Assembly: GCA_046846435.1 (NCBI GenBank) | Contig: CP128407.1 | Span: 744,001 to 808,000, forward strand | Direction of reading: 5' to 3' | Length of the DNA stretch: 64,000 nt | DNA from: Nanosynbacter sp963524495 | Lineage (GTDB): Bacteria; Patescibacteriota; Saccharimonadia; Saccharimonadales; Saccharimonadaceae | In this document: one piece after another, positions 34,700 to 42,839 of the stretch | Layout of the letters: each line of letters begins with the position of its first letter | Position numbering within the stretch: the first letter of the stretch is position 1 | The notes under the pieces: model-generated | What the model saw: the letters and a program-made list of their open reading frames with translations, nothing else | What the model was told of the DNA's origin: nothing | The model's database searches: none | Made by a program: the position numbers and the translations under genes

Positions 34700-35311
34700 C
34701 TACCGCATAGCTCGAATCATTTTCCTCAGCTGCTCGACCGCCCGGGCGCGGCGCTCCTCTGTCCAATAAGTATCAGGCGTAGCCTTTTCGCCGTCAGCGG
34801 TAGTCTCCTGGAGGAAATGACCAACGACACGGCCGTCCTTCAGCGCCGTCACGTCAGGAACATACACTCGCGGTTGGCCGTTCTCATCAGTGCGAAGATG
34901 CGGTTTTAGTTTCTCAACTAATTTTTTGTAGGTATCATCATTGGTTTCGCGGGCATGGCGAATGTCGAGATAGTAAATCTTGTCCAGCCCTTCGGCTTTG
35001 GCAGCTTCATCGACGATTGGCGCTAACTGCTGACACCACGGGCACTGCTGAAAACCAAGGAAAATCAAGCCGCTGCCTGATTCAAATTTCTCCAAAACCT
35101 CACCAGCCGAAGCAAAGACGAAGCGGTTGTCATTCGCCACGCGAGAATACGCAGCCTTAAAGCGAGCGGCGTCTGACGGCTGCGGTGACGCTGGCGCGTG
35201 CGAGCGTGACCAGATATACCAACCGCATATGACGATGGTAATGATACCAACAAAACCGATGGCCAAACACAGCCATGTATTCTGGTTTGTGGCTAATTTG
35301 GCATGTTTCAT
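34700..35311 (-). CDS. Membrane-anchored thioredoxin-like protein
   Basis: 203 residues: signal-anchor helix (about 13-34), then a thioredoxin fold with CPWC in FQQCPWCQQLAP near 88-91, a YYLDIRHARE strand and the late VYVPDVTALKDGRVVG. This resembles bacteriocin-transport/PedC-like thioredoxins. It should face outside and handle disulfides. Ends the minus-strand run after the amino-acid importer, with 12 nt to the glnQ-like gene upstream, so it may be co-transcribed. Confidence 0.82.
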   Translation of the reverse strand: MKHAKLATNQNTWLCLAIGFVGIITIVICGWYIWSRSHAPASPQPSDAARFKAAYSRVANDNRFVFASAGEVLEKFESGSGLIFLGFQQCPWCQQLAPIVDEAAKAEGLDKIYYLDIRHARETNDDTYKKLVEKLKPHLRTDENGQPRVYVPDVTALKDGRVVGHFLQETTADGEKATPDTYWTEERRARAVEQLRKMIRAMR

Positions 35312-35323
35312 CTGGACCTCCTG

Positions 35324-36103
35324 TTATTTACTCTTGACGCCAAAAAACTTCCGCGCCCGCTCAGTCACCGGATGATCCATCACCTGCTCTGGCGGACCAT
35401 TTTCGATGATCTCGCCTTTGTCCAGAAAAATCATCCGTGTAGCTACTTCGCGCGCAAACTTCATTTCATGCGTGACGATAACCATGGTCATGCCTTTGGC
35501 GGCAACCTCACGAATCACGTCCAACACTTCGCCGATCATCTCCGGGTCAAGCGCCGAAGTTGGCTCATCAAACAACATGATATCTGGCTCCATGGCTAGG
35601 GCTCTGGCGATGGCGACACGCTGCTTTTGCCCGCCCGAGAGCTGCGAAGGAAAAGCTCCAGCTTTGTCCGCCAATCCCACGTCTGCCAGTAATTTCTTCG
35701 CCAAGCGAGTCGCCGCCCGGTCAGACAATTTGCGTAATTTCCGCGGTGCTAGTTTGATATTATCCAGCACGCTCAAGTTCGGGAACAGATTGAACGATTG
35801 AAACACCATGCCAACTTTTTGGCGCAGGGCATTAAGGTCGACTTTTGGCGCTGTCGTTTCCACGCCGTCGATGACAATGCGCCCGCCCGTCGGCGTCTCT
35901 AGCAAATTCAAGCAGCGCAAAAAGGTTGATTTACCAGAGCCACTTGAACCAACAACCACGACCACTTCGCCTTCATGAATTTCAACATCAATATCCCTGA
36001 GCACGCGGTTACTGCCAAACTGCTTTTTGAGGTTAGCCACCGTGATGATCGCTGGGCGCTCGGTATTCGGCTGCGCCACTTCCTTCACCTTATTCACTGC
36101 CAT
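35324..36103 (-). CDS. Polar amino-acid ABC importer ATPase (GlnQ type)
   Basis: 259 residues: Walker A GSSGSGKST, Q-loop VFQSFNLFPNL, signature LSGGQKQR, Walker B IMLFDEPTSALDPE, H-loop VTHEM. The FNLFPH-like and ALDPEMIGEVL segments are typical of PAAT-family importers. Overlaps the permease gene by 14 nt. An N-terminal extension of about 20 residues precedes the core. Confidence 0.93.
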   Translation of the reverse strand: MAVNKVKEVAQPNTERPAIITVANLKKQFGSNRVLRDIDVEIHEGEVVVVVGSSGSGKSTFLRCLNLLETPTGGRIVIDGVETTAPKVDLNALRQKVGMVFQSFNLFPNLSVLDNIKLAPRKLRKLSDRAATRLAKKLLADVGLADKAGAFPSQLSGGQKQRVAIARALAMEPDIMLFDEPTSALDPEMIGEVLDVIREVAAKGMTMVIVTHEMKFAREVATRMIFLDKGEIIENGPPEQVMDHPVTERARKFFGVKSK

Positions 36104-36806
36104 CTTTTAGTCTCCTCTCCACTCGCGTCATCACACGGGTAAATATCGCGGTCAACGCCAAGTACATCACCGCTGCAGCAAACAATGACTGAAACGCCGT
36201 GGCAGTTTGAAAACGAATATTATCAGCGCCGCGCATGATGTCATTCAGCCCAATCCAGCCAACCACCGACGTCTCTTTCAGTAGGGCGATGAATTCGCTG
36301 ATCAGCGCTGGCAACGAATTTTTGAGCGCTTGTGGCAAAATCACTAGACGCATGGCCTGCCAGCGGCTGAATCCCAGCGAACGAGCCGCTTCCATTTGCC
36401 CCTTGTCAACGCTCTCGATGCCGCCGCGGATAATCTCGCCAATGTACGCGCCACTATTGATACCAAAGGCAATTGCTGCCACAAAAATCTTCGGCATAAA
36501 CTGGTACGAACCAAAGACGACGTAGTACATAATCAACAGCTGCACCAGCAGCGGTGTACCTCGAATGATATCGACATATATTTTGCCAAGCCACGCCAGC
36601 GGGTTCCAGCGACTCAATCCCTTGGCCCACGAGTAGCGCCCCAACAGCTTGAATGGTCGCACGTCCGAGGTTCGCAGGAGAGCGATAATGACACCGATGA
36701 CCGTACCAAGGAGCAATGATAGAACTGTTAGCACCAACGTCACCTCTAGACCGTGCCACAAATACAGCCATCGACCGTCGCCGAAGATCACTTCTAGGAA
36801 ATTCAC
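36090..36806 (-). CDS. Polar amino-acid ABC importer permease
   Basis: 238 residues, about five helices, HisM/GlnP type. Conserved loop AYIGEIIRGGIESVDKGQMEAARSLG near 125-150 contacts the ATPase; the RGTPLLVQLLIMYY motif is present. ATGA-type overlap with the binding-protein gene upstream (36803-36806). Confidence 0.93.
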   Translation of the reverse strand: MNFLEVIFGDGRWLYLWHGLEVTLVLTVLSLLLGTVIGVIIALLRTSDVRPFKLLGRYSWAKGLSRWNPLAWLGKIYVDIIRGTPLLVQLLIMYYVVFGSYQFMPKIFVAAIAFGINSGAYIGEIIRGGIESVDKGQMEAARSLGFSRWQAMRLVILPQALKNSLPALISEFIALLKETSVVGWIGLNDIMRGADNIRFQTATAFQSLFAAAVMYLALTAIFTRVMTRVERRLKDGSE

Positions 36807-37627
36807 GATTCAAGCTCCTTTTTCTTCATCAATTCAAGCGCCCTCGGCCCAAAATGTTTGCGAATGAGATTGTCATACCGACCGTCCTTTTTCATCTCCG
36901 CCAACACTCGGTTAATTTTTTCTAGCAAGTCGTGATTATTGTTTTTGATAGCAATTGCATAGTGCTCGCTTGATAACTCACCCGGCAAAATCTCTAGGTC
37001 TGGAAAGCCAGCCGTGTATTGAGCCGCCGGCGCATCATCCAAGATCGCCGCCTCAACGCGACCGGCATTGAGCTCGGTCAGTACACTTGGCGCGGTTGGA
37101 AATTGCGACACCCTAGCGCCAGCAATTTTTCCGGCCAGCGTATCACCCGTCGTACCCAGCTGCACGCCAATTTTCTTGCCCGTCAGTTGATGCCTGTTCC
37201 GAATTGGACTACCCTTTTTGACAATAATCCGCTGCGAGGCAGAATAATACGGCTCGGAGAATAACGCATTTTTGGCACGCTCCGGCGTCACCGACATACC
37301 AGCCACCGCCATGTCAATTTGCCCCGACTCCAACGCTGGCAGCAATCCGTCAAACGCCATGTCTTCAATCTTTAGGTTTTTGTTCATACTGCGGGCAATT
37401 TCCTTCGCCAAATCAACATCAAAGCCAACGATTTCATCGCCCTGCTTGTATTCAAACGGCTTGAATCCAGCATTGGTACCCATCACCAACACATCATCGC
37501 TCTTACCAAATCCACCTTCGCGCTGCAAAATGTCAAACGCCATAAAGCCAATCAACGCCACAAACAGCCCCAGGCCTATCCACCAACTAACACCAAACCC
37601 CCGATGATACGCTTTCGTTCTGTTCAT
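36803..37627 (-). CDS. Polar amino-acid ABC importer substrate-binding protein
   Basis: About 274 residues. An uncleaved-looking signal-anchor (WWIGLGLFVALIGFMAFDIL) without lipobox Cys, followed by a type II periplasmic-binding fold: MGTNAGFKPFEYKQGDEIVGFDVDLAKEI, FDGLLPALESGQIDMAVAGMSVTPER, YYSASQRIIVKKGS. It should be tethered to the outer face of the membrane. Together with 36090 and 35324 it imports a polar or cationic amino acid; arginine would match the arc operon, but the ligand cannot be read. Start set at MNRTKAYH by a -10 box. Confidence 0.92.
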   Translation of the reverse strand: MNRTKAYHRGFGVSWWIGLGLFVALIGFMAFDILQREGGFGKSDDVLVMGTNAGFKPFEYKQGDEIVGFDVDLAKEIARSMNKNLKIEDMAFDGLLPALESGQIDMAVAGMSVTPERAKNALFSEPYYSASQRIIVKKGSPIRNRHQLTGKKIGVQLGTTGDTLAGKIAGARVSQFPTAPSVLTELNAGRVEAAILDDAPAAQYTAGFPDLEILPGELSSEHYAIAIKNNNHDLLEKINRVLAEMKKDGRYDNLIRKHFGPRALELMKKKELES

Positions 37628-37634
37628 GCCTATC

Positions 37635-37640
37635 AGTATA
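37635..37640 (-). promoter_or_regulatory. Leaderless-type -10 box of the importer operon
   Basis: TATACT, 7-nt spacer GATAGGC, ATG at 37627. Confidence 0.6.
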
Positions 37641-37699
37641 CGCGCTTTGAAAAGAAATGATAAGCCCCCAAACCAGCCCACGCACCCAGCCAAACGTTG

Positions 37700-37705
37700 T
37701 ATAAT
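37700..37705 (+). promoter_or_regulatory. Leaderless-type -10 box of the LtaS-like gene
   Basis: TATAAT preceded by TTG, spacer ATCATT (6 nt), ATG at 37712. Confidence 0.7.
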
Positions 37706-37711
37706 ATCATT

Positions 37712-39232
37712 ATGAGCACCTCTCCGTCTAGCCGCGGCGCCAACAACCGCATTATCATTCGCGTGGCTATCGTCTTGCTATTACTATGTAGCGCCGTTTT
37801 CTTTGTCGCTAGCCGCTATAAAATTGTGCAGTTTCGTGACGCCAAGATTGACGAGATTTTATTTTATTTCAAGAACGGCCTGGCGGGTGGGCAGTCTAGC
37901 AGCTTTACCTCAGCCGTCTGGGAAAATATCCCCTACGTCATTGGGCTGCTCATCATTTTATTACTACCGATCATCTTGAAGCTACGCTGGAAAAAACGAC
38001 CGCTCCGCTTGCGTCACCAAGCCTATTACGCAGGCGGCCTATTCATGGTCAGCCTAGCGCTGTTAGTTCAAAGTTTCAGCATCCCCGCCTACGTCATCGC
38101 CCTCGCCCAGTCGTCAAAGATCTATGATCAGCATTATGTCGATCCGCGCGGCGTCAAATTGACGTTTCCTAGTACCAAACGCAACTTGATTTATATCTAC
38201 GTCGAGTCGCTGGAAAATACGCCCGCCGCCAAAGCCAATGGCGGCATGAGCGACAAATCAGTCATTCCGGAGTTAGAAAAATTAGCACTGACTAATACCT
38301 CCTTTTCACACCGAGCCTCAGGTCTCGGCGGCGCCCTGCCTGCACACGGTACCACTTGGACAGTCGCCGGCATGACCGCTCAATCCGCCGGCGTGCCGCT
38401 CAAGGACGGCGGGGTGTTCGGTGACCGCGACCGTAATGGCATGGGTGATTTTAACAAGTTTCTGCCCGGTGCTTACACGCTTGGGCAAGTGCTTGAAAAA
38501 GCCGGCTACAACCAATCATTCCTCATGGGCTCAAACAAAGCCTTCGGCGGGCGCGATAAACTACTGGAGCAACACGGCGATTACCACATCATTGACCTCA
38601 CCTATGCCCGAAAGCATGGTTTAATCCCACAAAACTACGAGGTGTGGTGGGGCTATGAAGACAAAAAGCTCTTTCAGTTTGCCCGCGACGAGGCTACTCG
38701 CCTCAGCAAATCGGACAAGCCATTTAACCTGCAAATGCTGACCGTTGACACGCACTTCACCGATGGCTGGATGGATAAAGACGTTTGCAAGGAGCAATTT
38801 GAAGCGAAATACGACAATGTTCATGCCTGCGCCTCCAAACAAATCGCCGCCTTCGTCGAATGGGCCAAGCAACAGCCATTTTACGCCAACACTACCATCA
38901 TCATTAGTGGTGATCACCTCGGCATGCAGACGCCCTATTACGAAGAGAAGATTGCCGGTGCTCCCTACCAACGAACTGTCTATAACGCCTTCATCAACCC
39001 CGCCGTTCGGCCAACTCGCGCCACCAACCGCCAGTTTACTGCCTTTGACATGTATCCATCGACCCTGGCGGCACTGGGCGTGACGGTGGACGGCAACCGC
39101 ATGGGGCTGGGTACTAATTTGTTTTCAAATCGCCAGACACTGGTCGAACAATTTGGCGGCATCGACCAGCTCAATGCTGAACTCGCCAAACGCTCAACCT
39201 ACTACGAGCGGCGGATCTTGAGTGGTTCATAA
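37712..39232 (+). CDS. LtaS/MdoB-type phosphoglycerol transferase family protein
   Basis: About 506 residues: three N-terminal membrane helices (near 13-33, 65-85, 104-127), a linker, then an extracytoplasmic sulfatase/alkaline-phosphatase fold. Seen: YIYVESLENT with the metal-binding Glu, GTTWTVAGM carrying the likely nucleophilic Thr, TVDTHF and SGDHLGM for the remaining metal ligands. It probably transfers glycerol phosphate or another phospho-alcohol to a glycan or lipid. Three helices instead of the usual five is a shortened anchor. Confidence 0.88.
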   Translation: MSTSPSSRGANNRIIIRVAIVLLLLCSAVFFVASRYKIVQFRDAKIDEILFYFKNGLAGGQSSSFTSAVWENIPYVIGLLIILLLPIILKLRWKKRPLRLRHQAYYAGGLFMVSLALLVQSFSIPAYVIALAQSSKIYDQHYVDPRGVKLTFPSTKRNLIYIYVESLENTPAAKANGGMSDKSVIPELEKLALTNTSFSHRASGLGGALPAHGTTWTVAGMTAQSAGVPLKDGGVFGDRDRNGMGDFNKFLPGAYTLGQVLEKAGYNQSFLMGSNKAFGGRDKLLEQHGDYHIIDLTYARKHGLIPQNYEVWWGYEDKKLFQFARDEATRLSKSDKPFNLQMLTVDTHFTDGWMDKDVCKEQFEAKYDNVHACASKQIAAFVEWAKQQPFYANTTIIISGDHLGMQTPYYEEKIAGAPYQRTVYNAFINPAVRPTRATNRQFTAFDMYPSTLAALGVTVDGNRMGLGTNLFSNRQTLVEQFGGIDQLNAELAKRSTYYERRILSGS

Positions 39233-39252
39233 ATAGACGTCTCGCCCATATA

Positions 39253-39280
39253 AAATCCGACGAGTCGCCCCATCGGATTT
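39253..39280. terminator. Hairpin between convergent ltaS-like and galE genes
   Basis: AAATCCGA, 12-nt loop, TCGGATTT. The stem ends in AT pairs and there is no long T-run, so it is a weak bidirectional terminator candidate. Confidence 0.5.
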
Positions 39281-39300
39281 AGCTATGTATTCAAGCACCT

Positions 39301-40314
39301 TTATGCGCCGTAGCCGTTCGGATTATTGCTCTGCCAATTCCAGGCGTCGCGGCAGGCATCCTCAATAGTCAATTCCGCTCGCCAGCCCAGTTCTGCCTCT
39401 GCCAAGCCCGGATCAGCGTAGCACGCGGCGATATCACCTGGCCGGCGCGGCGTAATCTGGTATGGAATCTCCCGACCAGACGCCGTTTCAAACGCTTTTA
39501 CCAGCTCCAACACCGACGTGCCGCGGCCAGTACCGATGTTATACACTTTATATTCATCCGGATCACCCAAATGTTCCAACGCTGCCACATGCGCCCGCGC
39601 CAAATCAACCACGTGAATATAATCGCGCACGCCCGTGCCATCCGGCGTGTCATAATCATTGCCAAACACGCTTAAGTGGTCGCGCTTGCCGACCGCCACT
39701 TGCGACACGAACGGCAGCAAATTGTTTGGAATGCCCGACGGATCTTCGCCGATACGGCCGCTCGGATGAGCACCAACGGGATTAAAATAGCGCAGCGAGG
39801 TAAACTGCCAGCCCTGCTTGGTCGCCGCCACATCGCGCAGAATCTGCTCAATCATCAGCTTGGTTTGGCCGTACGGATTAGTGGCTGACAGCAGCATATC
39901 TTCGGTAATCGGCAGCCGCGCCGGGTCGCCGTACACCGTTGCCGAACTAGAAAAGACCAGCTTTTTCACGTCAAATTCCTGCATGACATCCAGTAGTGTC
40001 AATGTGCTTTCCAAATTATTCTGGTAATAGAGCAGCGCCTTTTCCACCGACTCGCCGACAGCTTTCAGGCCCGCAAAATGAATCGCTGCATCAATTGTCT
40101 CAGACTTAAACAACTCCGCCAGGCACGCCCGATCACATAGGTTAAACTCATAAAACGGCACCGACTGGCCGGTAATCTCCTCAACTCGGTGCAAACTCTC
40201 GGCGGATGAATTTGACAAATTATCAACCACCACCACGCCGTGACCCGACGCCAGCAGTTCAATGATGGTGTGGCTGCCGATATACCCAGCACCGCCAGTA
40301 ACGAGAATGTTCAT
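39301..40314 (-). CDS. galE: UDP-glucose 4-epimerase
   Basis: 337 residues, extended short-chain dehydrogenase fold. GGAGYIGSH NAD motif at the N-terminus, SSSATVYGDP and the catalytic Y-x3-K in NPYGQTKLMIE, then RYFNPVGAHPSG and RDYIHVVDLA. It interconverts UDP-glucose and UDP-galactose (or the N-acetyl forms) for surface glycans. AAAGGGG precedes the ATG; a -10-like TAATACT lies upstream. Confidence 0.95.
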   Translation of the reverse strand: MNILVTGGAGYIGSHTIIELLASGHGVVVVDNLSNSSAESLHRVEEITGQSVPFYEFNLCDRACLAELFKSETIDAAIHFAGLKAVGESVEKALLYYQNNLESTLTLLDVMQEFDVKKLVFSSSATVYGDPARLPITEDMLLSATNPYGQTKLMIEQILRDVAATKQGWQFTSLRYFNPVGAHPSGRIGEDPSGIPNNLLPFVSQVAVGKRDHLSVFGNDYDTPDGTGVRDYIHVVDLARAHVAALEHLGDPDEYKVYNIGTGRGTSVLELVKAFETASGREIPYQITPRRPGDIAACYADPGLAEAELGWRAELTIEDACRDAWNWQSNNPNGYGA

Positions 40315-40394
40315 GAAGTACCCCTTTCGCTATGATTCTAGTATTATTATATCAGATGCAGCACACTATTTATCAATCGGCAAATCTTTCCATA

Positions 40395-40421
40395 TTAGCA
40401 CTCTTGCACTGAGAGTGCTAA
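40395..40421. promoter_or_regulatory. CIRCE element, HrcA operator
   Basis: TTAGCACTC, 9-nt spacer, GAGTGCTAA: a perfect match to the CIRCE consensus. It covers a TTGCAC -35 (40405-40410) and lies directly before a TATGAT -10 (40427-40432, 16-bp spacing), so HrcA binding would block this promoter. Confidence 0.95.
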
Positions 40422-40426
40422 TTTGC

Positions 40427-40432
40427 TATGAT
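40427..40432 (+). promoter_or_regulatory. -10 box of the clpB promoter
   Basis: TATGAT preceded by TGC, 16 bp from TTGCAC inside CIRCE. It predicts a leader of about 80 nt to the ATG at 40520, which has AAAGGAGG. Confidence 0.7.
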
Positions 40433-40519
40433 AACTGTATCAATTATCCCCACTCTGTCTCTCGCCGCGGCGCATCATAAATACGGACTTGGAAAAGCCC
40501 AAAAATCAAAGGAGGATCT

Positions 40520-42661
40520 ATGCCACCAAATATGCAAGAAGAGCTTGAGCAGCCGCTGGAAAAATTCGGCACCGATATCACGGCGCTGGCCAGGGAACAT
40601 AAACTTGATCCGGTTATCGGGCGCGACGAGGAAATTCGCCGCACCATGCAAATCCTCAGCCGGCGCACCAAAAATAATCCGGTGCTCATCGGCGAGCCAG
40701 GTGTCGGTAAAACTGCCATCGTCGAGGCCTTAGCGCAGCGCATCGTCAAAGGCGATGTACCGGCGTCGCTGAAAGATAAGCGACTGATTTCCTTGGAAAT
40801 TTCTAGTTTATTGGCTGGAGCGAGCTTTCGCGGCCAATTCGAAGAGCGCCTCAAAGCAATTTTGAAAGAAGTTGAAGAAGCCGCCGGCGAAATTATTTTG
40901 TTCGTTGATGAAATTCACACCATGGTCGGCGCTGGCAAAACCGAAGGCAGCATGGATGCCGGCAATATGCTCAAACCCGCCCTGGCGCGCGGTAAACTAC
41001 ACATGATCGGTGCGACGACGTTGGCGGAATATCGCCAGCATGTCGAAAAAGACGCAGCCCTGGAACGGCGCTTTCAGCCAGTCTATGTCGGCGAGCCAAG
41101 TTTTGATGACACCGTGGCGATTTTGCGCGGTTTGAAGGAAAAGTACGAAGTCCATCACGGCGTCAAAATTTCTGACGATGCCATCGTGGCGGCGGCGCGG
41201 CTATCCACCCGCTATCTGCCTGACCGCTTTTTGCCTGACAAGGCAGTGGATTTGCTGGATGAAGCTACCAGCGCTCTGAAGATGCAGCTGGAGAGCGTGC
41301 CAATTGCTCTCGATCGGCTGAATAACCGCCGCTTGCAGCTGGAGATTGAAGAAGCCGCGCTGAAAAAAGACAAATCCGACCACGCCAAAGCCCGCACAGA
41401 GGAAATCAAGCAGCAAATCGCCGACCTTCGGGCTCAGGCCGAGGTGATTGACAATAAATGGCAGCACGAAAAAGACATTCTCCAGACCGTCAATACCGCT
41501 ACTGAAAAAATGGACAGTCTACGCTCGCAACTGGAAATTGCTGAGCGCGATGCCGATCTGGCCACCGCCAGCCGCATCAAATACGGCGACCTGCCAGAGC
41601 TGGAGAAAAAACTGGCCGCCGCTCGCCAGGAACTGGCGGCTATCCCGCCGGCTGACCGCCTGCTGCGCGAAGAAGTCACTCCCGATGACATCGCCAGCGT
41701 GGTAGCGCGCTGGACGGGCATCCCAGTCGAGCGGCTGATTGAGACCGAATCCAGCAAATTAACTAAATTAGAGGAAAATATCAGCACCCAAGTGATTGGT
41801 CAAGACAAAGCCATCGCCGCCGTGGCCAGTGCTATTCGCCGCTCGCGCGCTGGACTCAGTGATACCAACCGACCAATCGGTTCCTTCCTCTTCCTCGGCC
41901 CCACAGGCGTGGGTAAAACAGAGGTAGCCCGCAGCCTGTGCCGCGAATTATTTGACGACGAGCACGCCATGATCCGCATTGACATGAGTGAATACATGGA
42001 GCGGCACGCTGTGGCCCGTCTGATTGGCTCGCCACCAGGCTACGTCGGCTACGACCAAGGTGGCCAACTCACCGAAGCGGTCCGCCGCCGCCCCTACAGC
42101 GTGGTACTATTTGATGAAATTGAGAAGGCCCACCCTGATGTCTTTAACGTGCTCCTCCAGGTGCTCGACGACGGCCGCCTGACCGATGGCCAGGGGCGAA
42201 CAGTCGATTTTTCTAACACGGTCATCATCATGACCAGCAATGTCGGCTCGCAGGCAATCATGGATTTTTCTGGCGACGATTTGTCGGCACTGGATAATCA
42301 AATGCTTGAGGTGCTTAGGCAGCACTTCCGTCCGGAATTCCTCAACCGCATCGACGACATCGTTATCTTCGACCGCATTCGACCAGAGGCTATGCGAGCA
42401 ATTGTCGATGTCCAGCTGAAACGCGTTGCTCGCCAAGTCAAAGACAGCCGCGACATCACCATGGAGTTTGACGATAGTATCCGCGACATGCTGGCCCGAG
42501 ATGGCTATGACCCGGCCTTTGGCGCCCGTCCGCTCAAGCGCTTGGTGCAAAAACGGGTGCTTGATCCATTGGCGCTGGAGTTAATTGATGGGCGGATTCA
42601 TGATGGTATGGCAGTAAAAGTGAATATAATTAACGACCGCGTAAAGTTCCAAAAACAATAA
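40520..42661 (+). CDS. clpB: ClpB-type disaggregase without N-terminal domain
   Basis: 713 residues. NBD1 with Walker A GEPGVGKTA and Walker B EIILFVDEIHT, a coiled-coil M-domain (about 265-390), NBD2 with GPTGVGKTE and VVLFDEIEKAH, and the ClpB-like D2-small domain. The N-terminal Clp_N repeat domain is absent: the protein starts directly at FGTDITALAREHKLDPVIGRDEE. The full M-domain and the absence of a ClpP-binding IGF-type loop favour ClpB over ClpC. Strong AAAGGAGG before the ATG; CIRCE upstream makes it HrcA-repressed. It should rescue aggregated proteins with DnaK. Confidence 0.93.
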   Translation: MPPNMQEELEQPLEKFGTDITALAREHKLDPVIGRDEEIRRTMQILSRRTKNNPVLIGEPGVGKTAIVEALAQRIVKGDVPASLKDKRLISLEISSLLAGASFRGQFEERLKAILKEVEEAAGEIILFVDEIHTMVGAGKTEGSMDAGNMLKPALARGKLHMIGATTLAEYRQHVEKDAALERRFQPVYVGEPSFDDTVAILRGLKEKYEVHHGVKISDDAIVAAARLSTRYLPDRFLPDKAVDLLDEATSALKMQLESVPIALDRLNNRRLQLEIEEAALKKDKSDHAKARTEEIKQQIADLRAQAEVIDNKWQHEKDILQTVNTATEKMDSLRSQLEIAERDADLATASRIKYGDLPELEKKLAAARQELAAIPPADRLLREEVTPDDIASVVARWTGIPVERLIETESSKLTKLEENISTQVIGQDKAIAAVASAIRRSRAGLSDTNRPIGSFLFLGPTGVGKTEVARSLCRELFDDEHAMIRIDMSEYMERHAVARLIGSPPGYVGYDQGGQLTEAVRRRPYSVVLFDEIEKAHPDVFNVLLQVLDDGRLTDGQGRTVDFSNTVIIMTSNVGSQAIMDFSGDDLSALDNQMLEVLRQHFRPEFLNRIDDIVIFDRIRPEAMRAIVDVQLKRVARQVKDSRDITMEFDDSIRDMLARDGYDPAFGARPLKRLVQKRVLDPLALELIDGRIHDGMAVKVNIINDRVKFQKQ

Positions 42662-42782
42662 ATAAGTTTCACCTATCTCCCTGCTTAACACCTTCTTCCA
42701 TCGTCGTACAGCCGCGTAAACACGCCCGCATTTGACTGCAAACGTCCGAAGCCCCGTCTTGATTGAATCAATGCAGAGCAAG

Positions 42783-42816
42783 AAAAAGCGTCCCAGCTAC
42801 CAACTGGAACGCTTTT
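42783..42816. terminator. Bidirectional terminator between clpB and the ABC operon
   Basis: AAAAAGCGTCCCAG, 7-nt loop, CTGGAACGCTTTT: a 13-bp stem with one mismatch, A-tract and T-tract on opposite sides. It suits both convergent operons. Confidence 0.88.
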
Positions 42817-42839
42817 GTTAGATTGTCTCCGCGAGAAAA

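Noticed and set aside
40428..40733. Extension of the ClpB reading region upstream to 40428
   Set aside because: The frame differs from clpB and begins inside the -10 region; AAAGGAGG fixes the start at 40520.
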